Shown here piece by piece: positions 15,653 through 24,706 of a stretch of 64,000 nucleotides of DNA (positions within the stretch are counted from its first letter, which is position 1; each line of letters begins with the position of its first letter). The notes beneath the pieces are model-generated. The model searched no databases and was not told the origin of the DNA. It saw nothing but the letters and a program-made list of their open reading frames with translations. The translations under genes were made by a program, and so were the position numbers. This DNA is from Mycolicibacterium sp. J2 (GTDB lineage Bacteria; Actinomycetota; Actinomycetes; Mycobacteriales; Mycobacteriaceae): assembly GCF_026240945.1 (NCBI RefSeq), contig NZ_JAPFPY010000005.1, positions 1 through 64,000 on the forward strand. Reading direction: 5' to 3'.

Positions 15653-17110
15653 TTGTCCCTCAAAAGCTATTTCCAGGGCCCTGCGACAAGTCTCGACGAG
15701 CAGGTCGAGAGTTATGCCACCACTCGGGTACCCGACGATCAACGCTGGCGACGCCCCGCCGTGCTGCTCGTCCTGAGTGGCAACATCACGGCGATGTTCT
15801 GGTTCGCCCTTGGTGGCCAGATCGGCTTTCTGGTCGGCTGGCCGATGTTCCTCATACCGGTGGCGTACATGGTGATCGGGGCGACGATCATCGGTGCGCT
15901 GGTGATGCGCATCGCCAGCCAGGAGGGCCTGTCGCTCACCTTGTTGTCGCGGGGCCTCGGCTTCGGCGCCAAGGGCTCGGCGATCGCCTCCATCGTGTAC
16001 GCCGTCAACTATGTCTTCTATTTCGTCTTCGAGGGCAGCATCGTCTCGCACGGCCTGAGTCACCTCTTGGGCATCCCGATCGACTCGGGACAGGCGACGG
16101 TGGTCTTCGCCGTGATCGCCGCGGCAGCTCTCTATTTCTCCTGGCGCGGAATGCACTCCATGAATCTGCTGCAGCGATTCGGGCTGCCGATATTTATCGT
16201 GCTGTTCGTGATCGGCATGGTGATGCTGGCCAACGGCTACGTCTTGGTGGGCCCGGGGGAGTGGGCGGCCCAGGGCGGGCTGACCGCGACGTCGATGTGG
16301 CAGGCAATGAGCCTTACCAATGGGCAGGTGGTTTTCCAGGCTTTGATCGCCACCGACTACGGCCGGTTCGTCAAGCGCTCAGTCGGCTATGCCGGCACTG
16401 CCGGGCTCATGTTCGTCGAACTGGCCATGATCGTGGTCGTCATGTTGTTCGGTGTGCTGCTCGGTTTCACCATGCTCGGGCACTTCGACGGTACCGACAC
16501 GCAGCGTCAGCTATCGGCCACCGATCCCGGCTTGATCTTCGCCGTCGTGATGGGAGTCTTGGGGGTGGTCTTCGCCGTCATCACCCAGGTCCGCATCAAC
16601 GTCATGAACCTCTACTCCGGCTCGCTGGCCCTGTCCAACGCATGGGATGCGCTGGCGTCCAAGCGGGTTGGCCGACAATGGTGGATGGTGGCACTGTGCG
16701 TCGCCGGCATCGCGTGCTATCCGGTGAACATCCTGCAGTACACCGGGGAGTTTCTCGCGGTCACCGGCATCATGACCAACACCTGGATCTTCATCCTGCT
16801 CAGCGACTACTACGTGTGCCGGAAGCTGCTCAACCTGGCTCCCGCTCACGACATCGAGTATCGGGACGGGATGGTCAAGGACTGGAACGTCTGCGGAATG
16901 GTCGCTCTCGGGTCCAGCCTCCTGGTCGGTGCGCTCGGCGTGGCTGGGTTGTACCCGATGTACCTCGCATCGTTTGCCGCGATGCTGCTCGGCCCGGTGA
17001 TCTACATTCCGCTGACGATCGCCACCCGGGGCCGCCAGTACGGGGTTAGGCTCCCGGAATCCGGCGACGTGCGTGAGGATACCGGCGCCCGAGTCGGCGA
17101 CGGTGCCTAG
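15653..17110 (+). CDS. NCS1-family (cytosine/purine/hydantoin-type) permease
   Basis: A polytopic membrane protein of about 485 residues with twelve hydrophobic segments, resembling CodB-type NCS1 symporters that import nucleobases, allantoin or hydantoins with H+ or Na+. The first segment begins at the RRPAVLLVLSGNITAMFWFA region, as in that family. The TTG at 15653 is favoured because GAAGG lies close upstream; the in-frame ATG at 15614 has no ribosome-binding site. It lies 120 bases after the nitrilase and is probably co-transcribed. It ends in CTAG, sharing its stop tetranucleotide with the convergent monooxygenase. A role in feeding substrate to the nitrilase is inference. Confidence 0.82.
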   Translation: MSLKSYFQGPATSLDEQVESYATTRVPDDQRWRRPAVLLVLSGNITAMFWFALGGQIGFLVGWPMFLIPVAYMVIGATIIGALVMRIASQEGLSLTLLSRGLGFGAKGSAIASIVYAVNYVFYFVFEGSIVSHGLSHLLGIPIDSGQATVVFAVIAAAALYFSWRGMHSMNLLQRFGLPIFIVLFVIGMVMLANGYVLVGPGEWAAQGGLTATSMWQAMSLTNGQVVFQALIATDYGRFVKRSVGYAGTAGLMFVELAMIVVVMLFGVLLGFTMLGHFDGTDTQRQLSATDPGLIFAVVMGVLGVVFAVITQVRINVMNLYSGSLALSNAWDALASKRVGRQWWMVALCVAGIACYPVNILQYTGEFLAVTGIMTNTWIFILLSDYYVCRKLLNLAPAHDIEYRDGMVKDWNVCGMVALGSSLLVGALGVAGLYPMYLASFAAMLLGPVIYIPLTIATRGRQYGVRLPESGDVREDTGARVGDGA

Positions 17111-18471
17111 CCAACCGTGGACGTGCAGGCCGGCTCGGCCAGACCGAGATGGTCGCGCAGCGTCGCACCGGCGTAATCGGCGCGGAACACCCCACGTTCC
17201 TGCAGCAGCGGCACCACCTTGTCGACGAACGGGTCCAGACCGCTGGGCGTCACATGGGGTACGAGGATGAAACCGTCGCTCGCGTCGGATTGCACGAGGT
17301 GGTTGATCGATTGTGCGACGGTTTCCGGCGATCCCACGAAGTTCTGCCGCCCGGTCACCTCGATGATGAGCTCGCGGGTGGTGAGGTTCTCCGCCTCGGC
17401 CTTGGCGCGCCACTCGTTGGCAACGGCGATCGGATCTCGATGCATGCGCACGCTAGCCCGGCCTTTGGCGACGGTGTTCTCCCCGACGATGGGATCCACC
17501 GCGGGGAGCGGACCGTCCGGGTCATGGTCGGACAGATCTCGATTCCACAGCTGCTCAAGGAATTTGATTGCCGTCGCCGGTGACACCTGGGCCAGGCGCA
17601 CTTGGTGGGCGGTATCGGCGGCCTCGGCATCCGTATCGCCGAGGACGAAGGTCGCCGCGGGCAGGATCAGCAGCTGATCATGGCGACGCCCGTATTTCGC
17701 CAGCCGGCCCTTCACGTCGGCGTAGAACGCCTGTCCGTCGGCCAGGGTGCCGTGCCGGGAGAAGATGGCGTCGGCGGCGGCCGCCGCGAACTCGCGACCG
17801 TGGTCGGAGTCGCCAGCCTGGAAGATCACCGGCCGGCCCTGCGGGCTGCGCGGCACGTTGAACCGGCCACTGATGTCGAAATATTGGTCGTGATAGGAGA
17901 ACGCGCCCGCCTGCTCATCGGACAGGAACACCCCGCGTTCCTTGTCGGCGACGATCTCGTCGCCGCACCAGGAGTCGAAGAGGGTGTGGGCGGCCCGCAG
18001 GAAGCTCTCGGCCCGTGAGTATCGCTGGTCCTCGGCAAGGTATCCGCCGCGCCGGAAGTTCTCCCCGGTGAACGCATCCCACGATGTGACGACGTTCCAC
18101 GCGGCGCGGCCGTCGGACAGGTGGTCCAGTGAGGCGAATTGCCTTGCCACTTCATAGGGTTCGTTGAAAGTCGAGTTGATGGTGCCGGTCAGCCCCAGCC
18201 GTTCGGTGACCGCGGCCAGGGCAGCCAGCACTGTGAAGGTGTCCGGCCGGCCCACCACGTCGAGGTCGTAGATCAGTCCGTTCTGTTCCCGCAGGCGCAA
18301 ACCCTCGGCCAGGAACATGAAGTCGAACTTCCCCCGTTCGGCGGTCTTCGCGAAATGCACGAACGAGTCGAACGCGATATGGCTGCCCGAGGCCGGGTCG
18401 CTCCAGACCGTGGTGTTGTTGACGCCCGGGAAGTGTGCGGCCAGGTGAATTTGCTTGACGGGCTTGCTCAT
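17107..18471 (-). CDS. FMN-dependent monooxygenase, NtaA/DszA/DmoA type
   Basis: 454 residues of the long luciferase-like monooxygenase group that uses FMNH2 supplied by a separate reductase to break C-N or C-S bonds (nitrilotriacetate, sulfones, dimethyl sulfide). Recognisable family segments are FDFMFLAEGLRL, LTGTINSTFNEPYEVARQFASLDH, SDGRAAWNVVTSWD, and VIFQAGDSDHGREFAA. Its start overlaps the stop of the upstream homologue as ATGA (18468-18471), so the two are translated together, perhaps as partners. No flavin reductase gene is nearby. The substrate is unknown; the position beside the nitrilase/permease suggests a nitrogen compound. Confidence 0.85.
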   Translation of the reverse strand: MSKPVKQIHLAAHFPGVNNTTVWSDPASGSHIAFDSFVHFAKTAERGKFDFMFLAEGLRLREQNGLIYDLDVVGRPDTFTVLAALAAVTERLGLTGTINSTFNEPYEVARQFASLDHLSDGRAAWNVVTSWDAFTGENFRRGGYLAEDQRYSRAESFLRAAHTLFDSWCGDEIVADKERGVFLSDEQAGAFSYHDQYFDISGRFNVPRSPQGRPVIFQAGDSDHGREFAAAAADAIFSRHGTLADGQAFYADVKGRLAKYGRRHDQLLILPAATFVLGDTDAEAADTAHQVRLAQVSPATAIKFLEQLWNRDLSDHDPDGPLPAVDPIVGENTVAKGRASVRMHRDPIAVANEWRAKAEAENLTTRELIIEVTGRQNFVGSPETVAQSINHLVQSDASDGFILVPHVTPSGLDPFVDKVVPLLQERGVFRADYAGATLRDHLGLAEPACTSTVG

Positions 18472-19733
18472 CGGGCAACTCCTGCATACCGGTTGGTGGG
18501 GCGGGGGAGACCGAGCAGGTCGCGCAGGGTCCCGCCGGGATGGTCAGTGCGGAACAACCCGCGGCGACGCAACTCGGGAACCAACCCACCGGTGATCTGG
18601 TGCAGGTCGTGCGGCAGGGTGGCCGGGCGCAGCCGGAAACCGGCCGCGCCTGCGGCATGCCACCGCGCCAGCAGGTCAGCCAGCTCGGTGGGAGTGCCCA
18701 CGAACACCTCTGCGTCGCTGCGGTATTCGGCACCCAACCACTCGTCGAGGCGGTCTTTGCGGGCTCGGGCCGCCACGGTGGTATCGGCGAGGAACACCAC
18801 CAGGTCGGCGAACACCCGCACCGCGTGCTGCCCGGAGGGCTGTCGGGTGGCGATGGTGTTGACCAGCGCGGTGGTCTCCCCGGCGCTGTGCGGGGTGACG
18901 AATCCGATATCGGCGCCCTCGGAAATGAGCCGGTACGCGGGGTCGACGTGCCCGAGGGCGGCGACGATGGGCTGGCCCTGCGGTGGGCGTGGGGTGATCG
19001 ACGGTCCCCGCACCGAGAAATGCGGGCCCTCGAAGTCGATGTAATGCAGCTTGGTTCGATCGATGAACCGCCCGGTGCTGACATCGCGGATCTCGGCGTC
19101 GTCCTCCCAACTGTCCCAGAGCCGGCGCATCACCTCGATGTAGTCGGCGGCCTCACCAATCAGATCGTCGGGGGATTCGGGCGCCGGGGCGAGCGAAGCG
19201 ACGGGGGAATCAAATACAGCGCGGCGACCGAAATGCCGGGCCGTCTCGGGGCTGGGCGACACCTGGATCCGCACTCCTGCCCGCCCCGAGCTGACATAGT
19301 CCAGGGTGGCGATCGCCTTGGACAGGTGAAACGGCTCGGTGTGGGTCGCGATCACGCTGGGGACCAGGCCGACACGGCGAGTGGTCGGGGCGACGCGGGC
19401 AGCGATGAGCACGGCGTCCAGGCGACCGCGGACGCGATCCGTGCGCGCATCGGCCCGCCAGGGATGGTCGGACTGCAGCGCCAGGCCGTCCTCGATGGTC
19501 ACCAGGTCCAGCAGACCCCGCTCGGCGGTCCCGACGAGGTCAGCCCAGTACCGGGCGGTGAGCAACTCGTCGGGGCGAGCCTGCGAATCGCGCCACGCCG
19601 CCGGGTGCCATCCGGTGCCGTCCAAAGCGACGGCGAGGTGGATGAAGTCGGGGTCAGCCACGGGGAGTGCCTCGCTTTCCTGGGGTGTCACCGACAACGC
19701 GCGCTCCACGGGGACCATTCCGGGCAAAGCCAC
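18468..19733 (-). CDS. FMN-dependent LLM monooxygenase, second member of the pair
   Basis: A 421-residue luciferase-like monooxygenase, related to but distinct from its downstream neighbour. It has the LDYVSSGRAGVRIQVSPSPETARHFGRR segment near 144-171 and DLIGEAADYIEVMRRLWDSWEDDA near 190-213. Between them, about residues 174-184, lies a short proline- and alanine-rich stretch encoded by a dispersed DNA repeat (19186-19212) that also occurs twice in the HIT gene at 39 kb. The gene is first in a two-gene unit, with an ATGA overlap downstream. ATG 19733 is used as start; a later GTG (before TPQESEALP) is possible. Confidence 0.8.
   Translation of the reverse strand: MALPGMVPVERALSVTPQESEALPVADPDFIHLAVALDGTGWHPAAWRDSQARPDELLTARYWADLVGTAERGLLDLVTIEDGLALQSDHPWRADARTDRVRGRLDAVLIAARVAPTTRRVGLVPSVIATHTEPFHLSKAIATLDYVSSGRAGVRIQVSPSPETARHFGRRAVFDSPVASLAPAPESPDDLIGEAADYIEVMRRLWDSWEDDAEIRDVSTGRFIDRTKLHYIDFEGPHFSVRGPSITPRPPQGQPIVAALGHVDPAYRLISEGADIGFVTPHSAGETTALVNTIATRQPSGQHAVRVFADLVVFLADTTVAARARKDRLDEWLGAEYRSDAEVFVGTPTELADLLARWHAAGAAGFRLRPATLPHDLHQITGGLVPELRRRGLFRTDHPGGTLRDLLGLPRPTNRYAGVAR
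19186..19212. repeat. Dispersed short repeat inside a coding sequence, copy 1
   Basis: The core GCGAGCGAAGCGACGGGG plus flanking GGG and AATCA matches, almost base for base, the two tandem copies at 39103-39153. Here it lies inside the LLM monooxygenase gene, read from the other strand and in frame. Confidence 0.65.
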
Positions 19734-19813
19734 GCCGACCCGTCCAGTGTCCGACGCTGTCCTGCGCGTTCAAGAGATCGGCGCACGGTGATGGCAAGGC
19801 AATCGCGACCGAC

Positions 19814-20410
19814 TCAGACCGCAGGCGCGATACCCAGACCACCGCACAGAAACAAGAACGCCGTCGCGAACGGGCTGTCAGCGGTTGAGTCCCGCACCTG
19901 CGCCCAATCCACCGCTTCACGGATCGCGCGCACCGCGGGTAAGAGCGCGCCGAAATCACAGTTGTGTTCGTCGAACGCGCGCAATTTATGGGTGATCACG
20001 CACGTCGGGGTGAGCACCGGCATCGGGATGGCCAACACATCACGGATTTCGGCGTGCCCGAGCGCCGCGGCGGTAACCGGAACCCTGTTGATCCGGAACA
20101 GCACATCGACCACCACCTCCGCGGCGGTGTCCAGGATCACCTTGAACAGCCAGTCCTCGGGGCACGGCAGTAGCTGGAAGCCGGCCGCGCGCAGCGTCGC
20201 AACCGCCGCGTCGACGTCGGATTCGGCGACCACGAAATCGACGTCATGGACCGGCTCGGGCCCGCCGTACACCCACATTGCGTAGCTGCCCGCCAGGGCA
20301 AACTGGGGTCCGTCGCGCTTGAGCGCCGCCGCGGCATGCCGCAGGCACTTCCGCAGTGCGTCGTGTCTGGCGCCGAGGGCACTGTCATGGGTGTGGTTGT
20401 GCTCGCTCAT
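19814..20410 (-). CDS. Nucleotidyltransferase-fold protein
   Basis: A 198-residue protein with a minimal nucleotidyltransferase active site: GSYAMWVYGGPEPVHDVDFVV near 35-55, where the DVD pair would bind metal. It resembles stand-alone nucleotidyltransferases of the AbiEii/MNT kind, but no partner toxin or antitoxin gene adjoins it. The ATG at 20410 is 16 bases from the divergent EEP gene start. The longer frame upstream to 20695 runs antisense to that gene and is not used. The substrate is unknown; it may modify RNA, a protein or a small molecule. Confidence 0.68.
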   Translation of the reverse strand: MSEHNHTHDSALGARHDALRKCLRHAAAALKRDGPQFALAGSYAMWVYGGPEPVHDVDFVVAESDVDAAVATLRAAGFQLLPCPEDWLFKVILDTAAEVVVDVLFRINRVPVTAAALGHAEIRDVLAIPMPVLTPTCVITHKLRAFDEHNCDFGALLPAVRAIREAVDWAQVRDSTADSPFATAFLFLCGGLGIAPAV

Positions 20411-20426
20411 TGGGTATGGAGTACCC
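20411..20426. promoter_or_regulatory. Minimal divergent promoter region with a palindrome
   Basis: Only 16 bases separate two divergent start codons. GGGTA at 20412-20416 and TACCC at 20422-20426 form inverted arms around TGGAG. No ribosome-binding site fits either side, so both genes are either leaderless or transcribed from inside each other. Confidence 0.4.
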
Positions 20427-21251
20427 ATGCGGGTTGCCACTTTCAACATTCTGCACGGTCGAAGCCCGGGCGCTGGGGTGGACATCGACGCGTTCGCCCA
20501 CTGCATCCGCACCCTGGACGCCGACCTGTTGGCCCTCCAGGAAGTCGACGTCCACCAGCCCAGATCCGGCAGTGTCGACCTGACAGCCATCGCTGCCGAC
20601 GCCATGGGTGCGGTGGCCCAGCGGTTCGCGGCCACCATCGCGGGGACCCCCGGCGCGGTCTGGGCCGCCGCCACGGGAGCCGAACAGCCGGGCACGGCCG
20701 CTTACGGTGTCGCGCTGCTGTCCCGTTATCCGGTGCGGGACTGGCATGTCGCCTATCTGCCCCGGATCCCGTTCAGCTTCCCGATGTACCTGCCAGGTCC
20801 GAATCGCGTGATGATGGTCGACGAGGAGCCGCGCGCCGCGCTGGCCGGGTGTTTCGACACCCCGTTGGGGACGTTTACCGTGGCCAGCACCCATCTGAGC
20901 TTCGTTCCCGGCTGGAATCGTTACCAACTGCGCCGGCTGTCACGGGTCCTTGCGGCATTTCCCGGCCCGCGAATGTTGTTGGGAGACCTCAACCTCACCG
21001 GCCCCGCGGTGCGCCGGTGGTCCGGTTTGCGGCCATTGGCGACCGCGAGCACGTTTCCCACTCATCAGCCGAGCCGCCAGCTCGACCATGTGCTGACCGA
21101 CCATCCGCGGTTGCGGGCGCGCCGATGTGCGACACCACAATTGGCGATCTCCGATCACCGAGCCTTAATGGTCGATGTCGAACTGGCTCCGCAGCCGGTA
21201 TCGAACACCCTGTCCCCGTGCGCGGCACGAGAAAATGAAGGAGAAGGCTGA
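20427..21251 (+). CDS. Endonuclease/exonuclease/phosphatase (EEP) family hydrolase
   Basis: A 274-residue metal-dependent phosphoesterase of the DNase I-like fold. The fold's motifs are in order: RVATFNILHG (Asn7), LLALQEVD (Glu39), STHLSF, LLGDLNLTG and AISDHRALMVDV near the C-terminus. Members cleave nucleic acid, phosphoinositide or phospholipid phosphodiesters; which one applies here is not visible. There is no signal peptide, so it is cytosolic. The ATG at 20427 begins directly at the conserved N-terminus. The stop overlaps the next small ORF by one base (TGATG), indicating coupled translation. Confidence 0.83.
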   Translation: MRVATFNILHGRSPGAGVDIDAFAHCIRTLDADLLALQEVDVHQPRSGSVDLTAIAADAMGAVAQRFAATIAGTPGAVWAAATGAEQPGTAAYGVALLSRYPVRDWHVAYLPRIPFSFPMYLPGPNRVMMVDEEPRAALAGCFDTPLGTFTVASTHLSFVPGWNRYQLRRLSRVLAAFPGPRMLLGDLNLTGPAVRRWSGLRPLATASTFPTHQPSRQLDHVLTDHPRLRARRCATPQLAISDHRALMVDVELAPQPVSNTLSPCAARENEGEG

Positions 21252-21421
21252 TGCCGAATAATGGCCCTGACGAAAAGTCCGAAGAAGACGTCGCCGACGA
21301 CCCGCACGTGGCTGCCAGCCGAGCCGGCGGGGACGGCGACGACGGGGCTTACGTCGGCCGAACCAACCCCGACGACGCCATCGACGCCGGAGAATCCGGT
21401 GCCGAGGCGCGGGGCTTCTAA
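21251..21421 (+). CDS. Small acidic protein (56 residues)
   Basis: The ATG overlaps the EEP gene stop (TGATG), with AAGGAGAAG in good position before it. The product is highly acidic and lacks hydrophobic stretches, with segments such as DEKSEEDVADDPHVA and TNPDDAIDAGESG, so it is likely disordered. I recognise no family. The stop overlaps the convergent membrane protein gene by 4 bases. The strong ribosome-binding site and coupling make it a probable real gene. Confidence 0.62.
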   Translation: MPNNGPDEKSEEDVADDPHVAASRAGGDGDDGAYVGRTNPDDAIDAGESGAEARGF

Positions 21422-21726
21422 TGAGGGAAACTGACGATCAGCACCAGTACCGCGAGTAAGATCACGGCCCAGGCTGCAACTGGCACCAGCACGCCGCCGC
21501 GCCGACGGGCGGTGACGAATGACGCCACCACCGCCAGCGCGGCGACGGCCGGTACCCCGTACTGAATAAGGGTGAACCCCAGCGTGTTCAGACGCGCGCA
21601 ATCGGGTTCACTGCATCCCGCGGTACCCATGATCTGCAGGTAGGCAAATCCGACGACCGCGGCCGCGGCAGGCAGGGTTGCCAGGGCGAGCACCCAGTTG
21701 CGTACCGACGAACCAGATGACGCCAT
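21418..21726 (-). CDS. Small membrane protein (102 residues), unknown function
   Basis: Three hydrophobic segments (about 10-30, 50-70 and 79-98) are separated by short loops. The first loop contains two cysteines (CSEPDC) that could form an extracytoplasmic disulfide. The ATG at 21726 has AAGGGG upstream. It is convergent with the small acidic ORF. No function can be given; related short proteins are common in mycobacteria. Confidence 0.68.
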   Translation of the reverse strand: MASSGSSVRNWVLALATLPAAAAVVGFAYLQIMGTAGCSEPDCARLNTLGFTLIQYGVPAVAALAVVASFVTARRRGGVLVPVAAWAVILLAVLVLIVSFPH

Positions 21727-21771
21727 GGCTGACCCCTTTCACGCTTTTTCACGTTCTCCTACGCGGTGAAT

Positions 21772-22236
21772 TTAGTTCCAGACGAGCACGTCTTGGCCGC
21801 CACTGTTGTACACCACGCTCTCCGGTGCCGGGCCGGTGACGTCGAAATAGATCTTGCCGGTGTCACTGGTGCCCTGCTGCAGCGGCGTCGGGTTGACACC
21901 CGTCGCGCTGGGGGCCGGCACGGCGCGGTAATCGGTGCCCACGGCCGAGCGGGCGTTGAAGTCGGTCACCACCGGGGTGGCGGTGCCCTGCACGGCCTGC
22001 ACCGTGGCGGTGGCCTCGTAGAGGGTTCCCTTGACCGGAACCGGCAGCCTGTCGGTGCTGGGGCGCAGATTCTCGACGGTCCACGCCGTCACGGTGCCGG
22101 CTGGGCCGTTGAGTTCCTGCTGATTGCCGTAACTCTCGCTGGCCGGCGCGGCACCCGCCGACGCGGCAGTGATGACTGCCAGCGACACGGTGGCGAACGT
22201 GGTTCCGGCGGCACCGGCGATCGTTGTGGCACGCAT
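21772..22236 (-). CDS. mpt63: MPT63/MPB63-family secreted protein
   Basis: A 154-residue protein with a Sec signal peptide (hydrophobic core 8-28, cleavage after ASAGA), followed by an immunoglobulin-like beta-sandwich domain. Segments such as LNGPAGTVTAWTVENLRPS and VPVKGTLYEATATVQAVQG match MPT63, a major secreted protein of M. tuberculosis (Rv1926c) of unknown function. The ATG at 22236 follows GAGAGGAAG. The longer frame upstream to 22593 runs into the phosphoketolase gene and is not used. Secretion is expected; the function is not established. Confidence 0.87.
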   Translation of the reverse strand: MRATTIAGAAGTTFATVSLAVITAASAGAAPASESYGNQQELNGPAGTVTAWTVENLRPSTDRLPVPVKGTLYEATATVQAVQGTATPVVTDFNARSAVGTDYRAVPAPSATGVNPTPLQQGTSDTGKIYFDVTGPAPESVVYNSGGQDVLVWN

Positions 22237-22301
22237 AGTTCTTCCTCTCCGTTGTGGGTTCGGACTCCGGTCGACTACCCGGGTCCGCGGAGCGGGAAAC
22301 G

Positions 22302-24665
22302 TCAGATATCGCGTGCCCAGGTCCAGCCGGTGATCGCCGGATCGTCCTCCCCGTATTCGCGGGTGTAGTGCTTGGCCGCAAGTCGGGCGTCCACCATCTC
22401 CTGGCGCAGGACCGCCGCCGAGCTGACCAGGCCCGGTACGCGATCGATGACGTCCATCACGAGATGGAAGCGGTCCAGGTCGTTGAGCATCACCATGTCG
22501 AACGGAGTGGTGGTGGTGCCGCGCTCCTTGAACCCCCGCACGTGCAACTGATCGTGATTGGCGTGCCGGTAAGTGAGCCGGTGGATCAGCCACGGATAAC
22601 CGTGATAGGCGAAGATGATCGGCTTGTCGGTGGTGAAGAGGGCATCGAAATCGCGGTCGGATAAGCCGTGGGGATGCTCCGATTCCGGTTGCAGGCGCAT
22701 GATGTCGACGACGTTGACCACCCGTACCCCTAGCTGCGGTAACCTGCGGCGCAGGATATCGGCGGCGGCCAGCGTCTCCAAGGTGGGAATGTCGCCGGCG
22801 CAGGCGAGCACCACATCCGGCTCACCGGTTGTGCTGCTGGCCCACTCCCAGATGCCCGCCCCGCGCGTGCAGTGCGCGATCGCCTCGTCCATGGTCAGGT
22901 AGGTCAGCGCGGGCTGCTTACCGGCCACGATCACATTGACGTACTGACGACTGCGCAGGCAGTGATCGGCGACGGAGAGCAGGGTGTTGGCGTCTGGTGG
23001 CAGATACACCCGCACCACCTCTGGCCGCTTGTTGGCCACATGGTCGATGAAGCCAGGGTCCTGATGAGAGGCTCCGTTGTGGTCCTGACGCCAAACATGT
23101 GACGTGAGAAGGTAATTCAGCGATGCCACCGGACGTCGCCAGTCCAGTCGCGCACTGCTGGACAACCACTTGGCGTGCTGGTTGAGCATCGAGTCGACGA
23201 TGTGCACGAAAGCCTCGTAACAGCTGAACAACCCGTGCCGGCCGGTCAGCAGGTAGCCCTCCAGCCAGCCCTGGCACAGGTGCTCGGACAGGACCTCCAT
23301 CACCCGGCCGGTCGGCGCAAGATGCTCGTCGTCGGGGGAGACGGCGGCCAGCCACGCCTTGTCGGTGACGTCGAAGACCGCCGACAGGCGGTTGGACGCG
23401 GTCTCGTCGGGACCCATCAACCGGAAGTTGTCCTGGTTGCGCGCGATCACGTCACGGAGAAAAGTGCCAAGCACGCGGGTGGCCTCGGCGGACTCGGTGG
23501 CCGGCCGGCCGACCTCGACCGCGTAATCCTGGATCGGCGGCAGGTCGAGGTCGCGCAACAGCACGCCCCCGTTGGCGTGCGGGTTGGCCCCCATCCGGCG
23601 GGACCCCTCGGGTGCGAGGGCGCGCAGATCGGACCGCAAGGCGCCGTCCTCGTCGAACAGCTCGTCCGGGCGGTAGCTACGCAACCAGCGTTCCAGCGCT
23701 GCCAAATGCTCGGGATTGGTGCGGGTCTCCGACAGCGGCACCTGATGGGACCGCCAGGTGCCCTCGACCTTGACGCCGTCCACCTCGGCGGGCCCGGTCC
23801 AGCCTTTCGGCGTACGCAGGATGATCATCGGCCACACCGGACGGCCGGTCTCACCGTCGGTACGGGCGGCCCGCTGGATGGCAGCGATCTGGTCGAACGC
23901 GTCGTCCAGTGCCGCCGCGAGCTGCTGATGCACGTTTTCGGGGTCGTCGCCGGCAACGGTGATCGGGAGGTAGCCGTATCCGGTGAACAGCGACTCCAAC
24001 TCCTGCTGCGGGATGCGAGCCAATACCGTCGGGTTGGCGATCTTGTAACCGTTGAGATGCAGGATGGGCAACACCGCGCCGTCGCGGACCGGATCGAGGA
24101 ACTTGTTGGAATGCCAGCTCGCCGCCAGCGGCCCCGTCTCGGCCTCGCCGTCACCGACCACCGCGGCCACCACCAGGTCGGGGTTGTCGAAGGCGGCACC
24201 GAACGCGTGCACCAGTGCGTAGCCCAGTTCGCCGCCCTCGTGGATGGAGCCGGGGGTCTCGGCCGCCACGTGGCTGGGAATGCCACCGGGAAAGGAGAAC
24301 TGTCGGAACAGTTTCCGTAACCCCTCGGTATCCTCGCCGATCCCCGTGTACACCTCGCTGTAGGTGCCTTCGAGGTAGGTGTTGGCCACCAGACCCGGGC
24401 CGCCGTGACCGGGGCCGGTGACGAACACGACATCGGAGTCCCGGTGCCGGATCACCCGGTTCAGGTGGGCGTACAGCAAGTTGAGCCCCGGGGTGGTACC
24501 CCAGTGCCCCAACAACCGCGGTTTGACGTGCTCGGGCACCAGCGGCTCGCGCAGCAGTGGATTGTCCAGGAGATAGATCTGGCCCACCGAAAGGTAATTG
24601 GCGGCACGCCAGTAGGCATCCAGTTGCGCGAGCTCGCGATCGGAGAGCGGTGCGGTGGTGGTCAT
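22302..24665 (-). CDS. xfp: Phosphoketolase
   Basis: A 787-residue thiamine-diphosphate enzyme that splits xylulose 5-phosphate (and often fructose 6-phosphate) to acetyl phosphate plus a sugar phosphate. Full-length family features are present: the N-terminal [17 protein letters not shown] region, [36 protein letters not shown] and the later [13 protein letters not shown]. The ATG at 24665 has no ribosome-binding site. A GGGTAC box 9-14 bases upstream resembles the mycobacterial sigma-F -10 element, but its -35 partner is weak. It lies just after glycogen phosphorylase on the same strand, so glycogen breakdown could feed it, with acetyl phosphate as product. Confidence 0.93.
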   Translation of the reverse strand: MTTTAPLSDRELAQLDAYWRAANYLSVGQIYLLDNPLLREPLVPEHVKPRLLGHWGTTPGLNLLYAHLNRVIRHRDSDVVFVTGPGHGGPGLVANTYLEGTYSEVYTGIGEDTEGLRKLFRQFSFPGGIPSHVAAETPGSIHEGGELGYALVHAFGAAFDNPDLVVAAVVGDGEAETGPLAASWHSNKFLDPVRDGAVLPILHLNGYKIANPTVLARIPQQELESLFTGYGYLPITVAGDDPENVHQQLAAALDDAFDQIAAIQRAARTDGETGRPVWPMIILRTPKGWTGPAEVDGVKVEGTWRSHQVPLSETRTNPEHLAALERWLRSYRPDELFDEDGALRSDLRALAPEGSRRMGANPHANGGVLLRDLDLPPIQDYAVEVGRPATESAEATRVLGTFLRDVIARNQDNFRLMGPDETASNRLSAVFDVTDKAWLAAVSPDDEHLAPTGRVMEVLSEHLCQGWLEGYLLTGRHGLFSCYEAFVHIVDSMLNQHAKWLSSSARLDWRRPVASLNYLLTSHVWRQDHNGASHQDPGFIDHVANKRPEVVRVYLPPDANTLLSVADHCLRSRQYVNVIVAGKQPALTYLTMDEAIAHCTRGAGIWEWASSTTGEPDVVLACAGDIPTLETLAAADILRRRLPQLGVRVVNVVDIMRLQPESEHPHGLSDRDFDALFTTDKPIIFAYHGYPWLIHRLTYRHANHDQLHVRGFKERGTTTTPFDMVMLNDLDRFHLVMDVIDRVPGLVSSAAVLRQEMVDARLAAKHYTREYGEDDPAITGWTWARDI

Positions 24666-24706
24666 GTAACCGGTGTACCCGTTCGTCGCGACTCTACGAA
24701 AGGGGC

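Noticed and set aside
18540..20285. 581-codon plus-strand frame over the LLM and nucleotidyltransferase genes
   Set aside because: Spans several minus-strand genes without respecting their borders; composition of a shadow frame.
23175..24320. 381-codon plus-strand frame opposite xfp
   Set aside because: Shadow of phosphoketolase; no ribosome-binding site and no recognisable domain.
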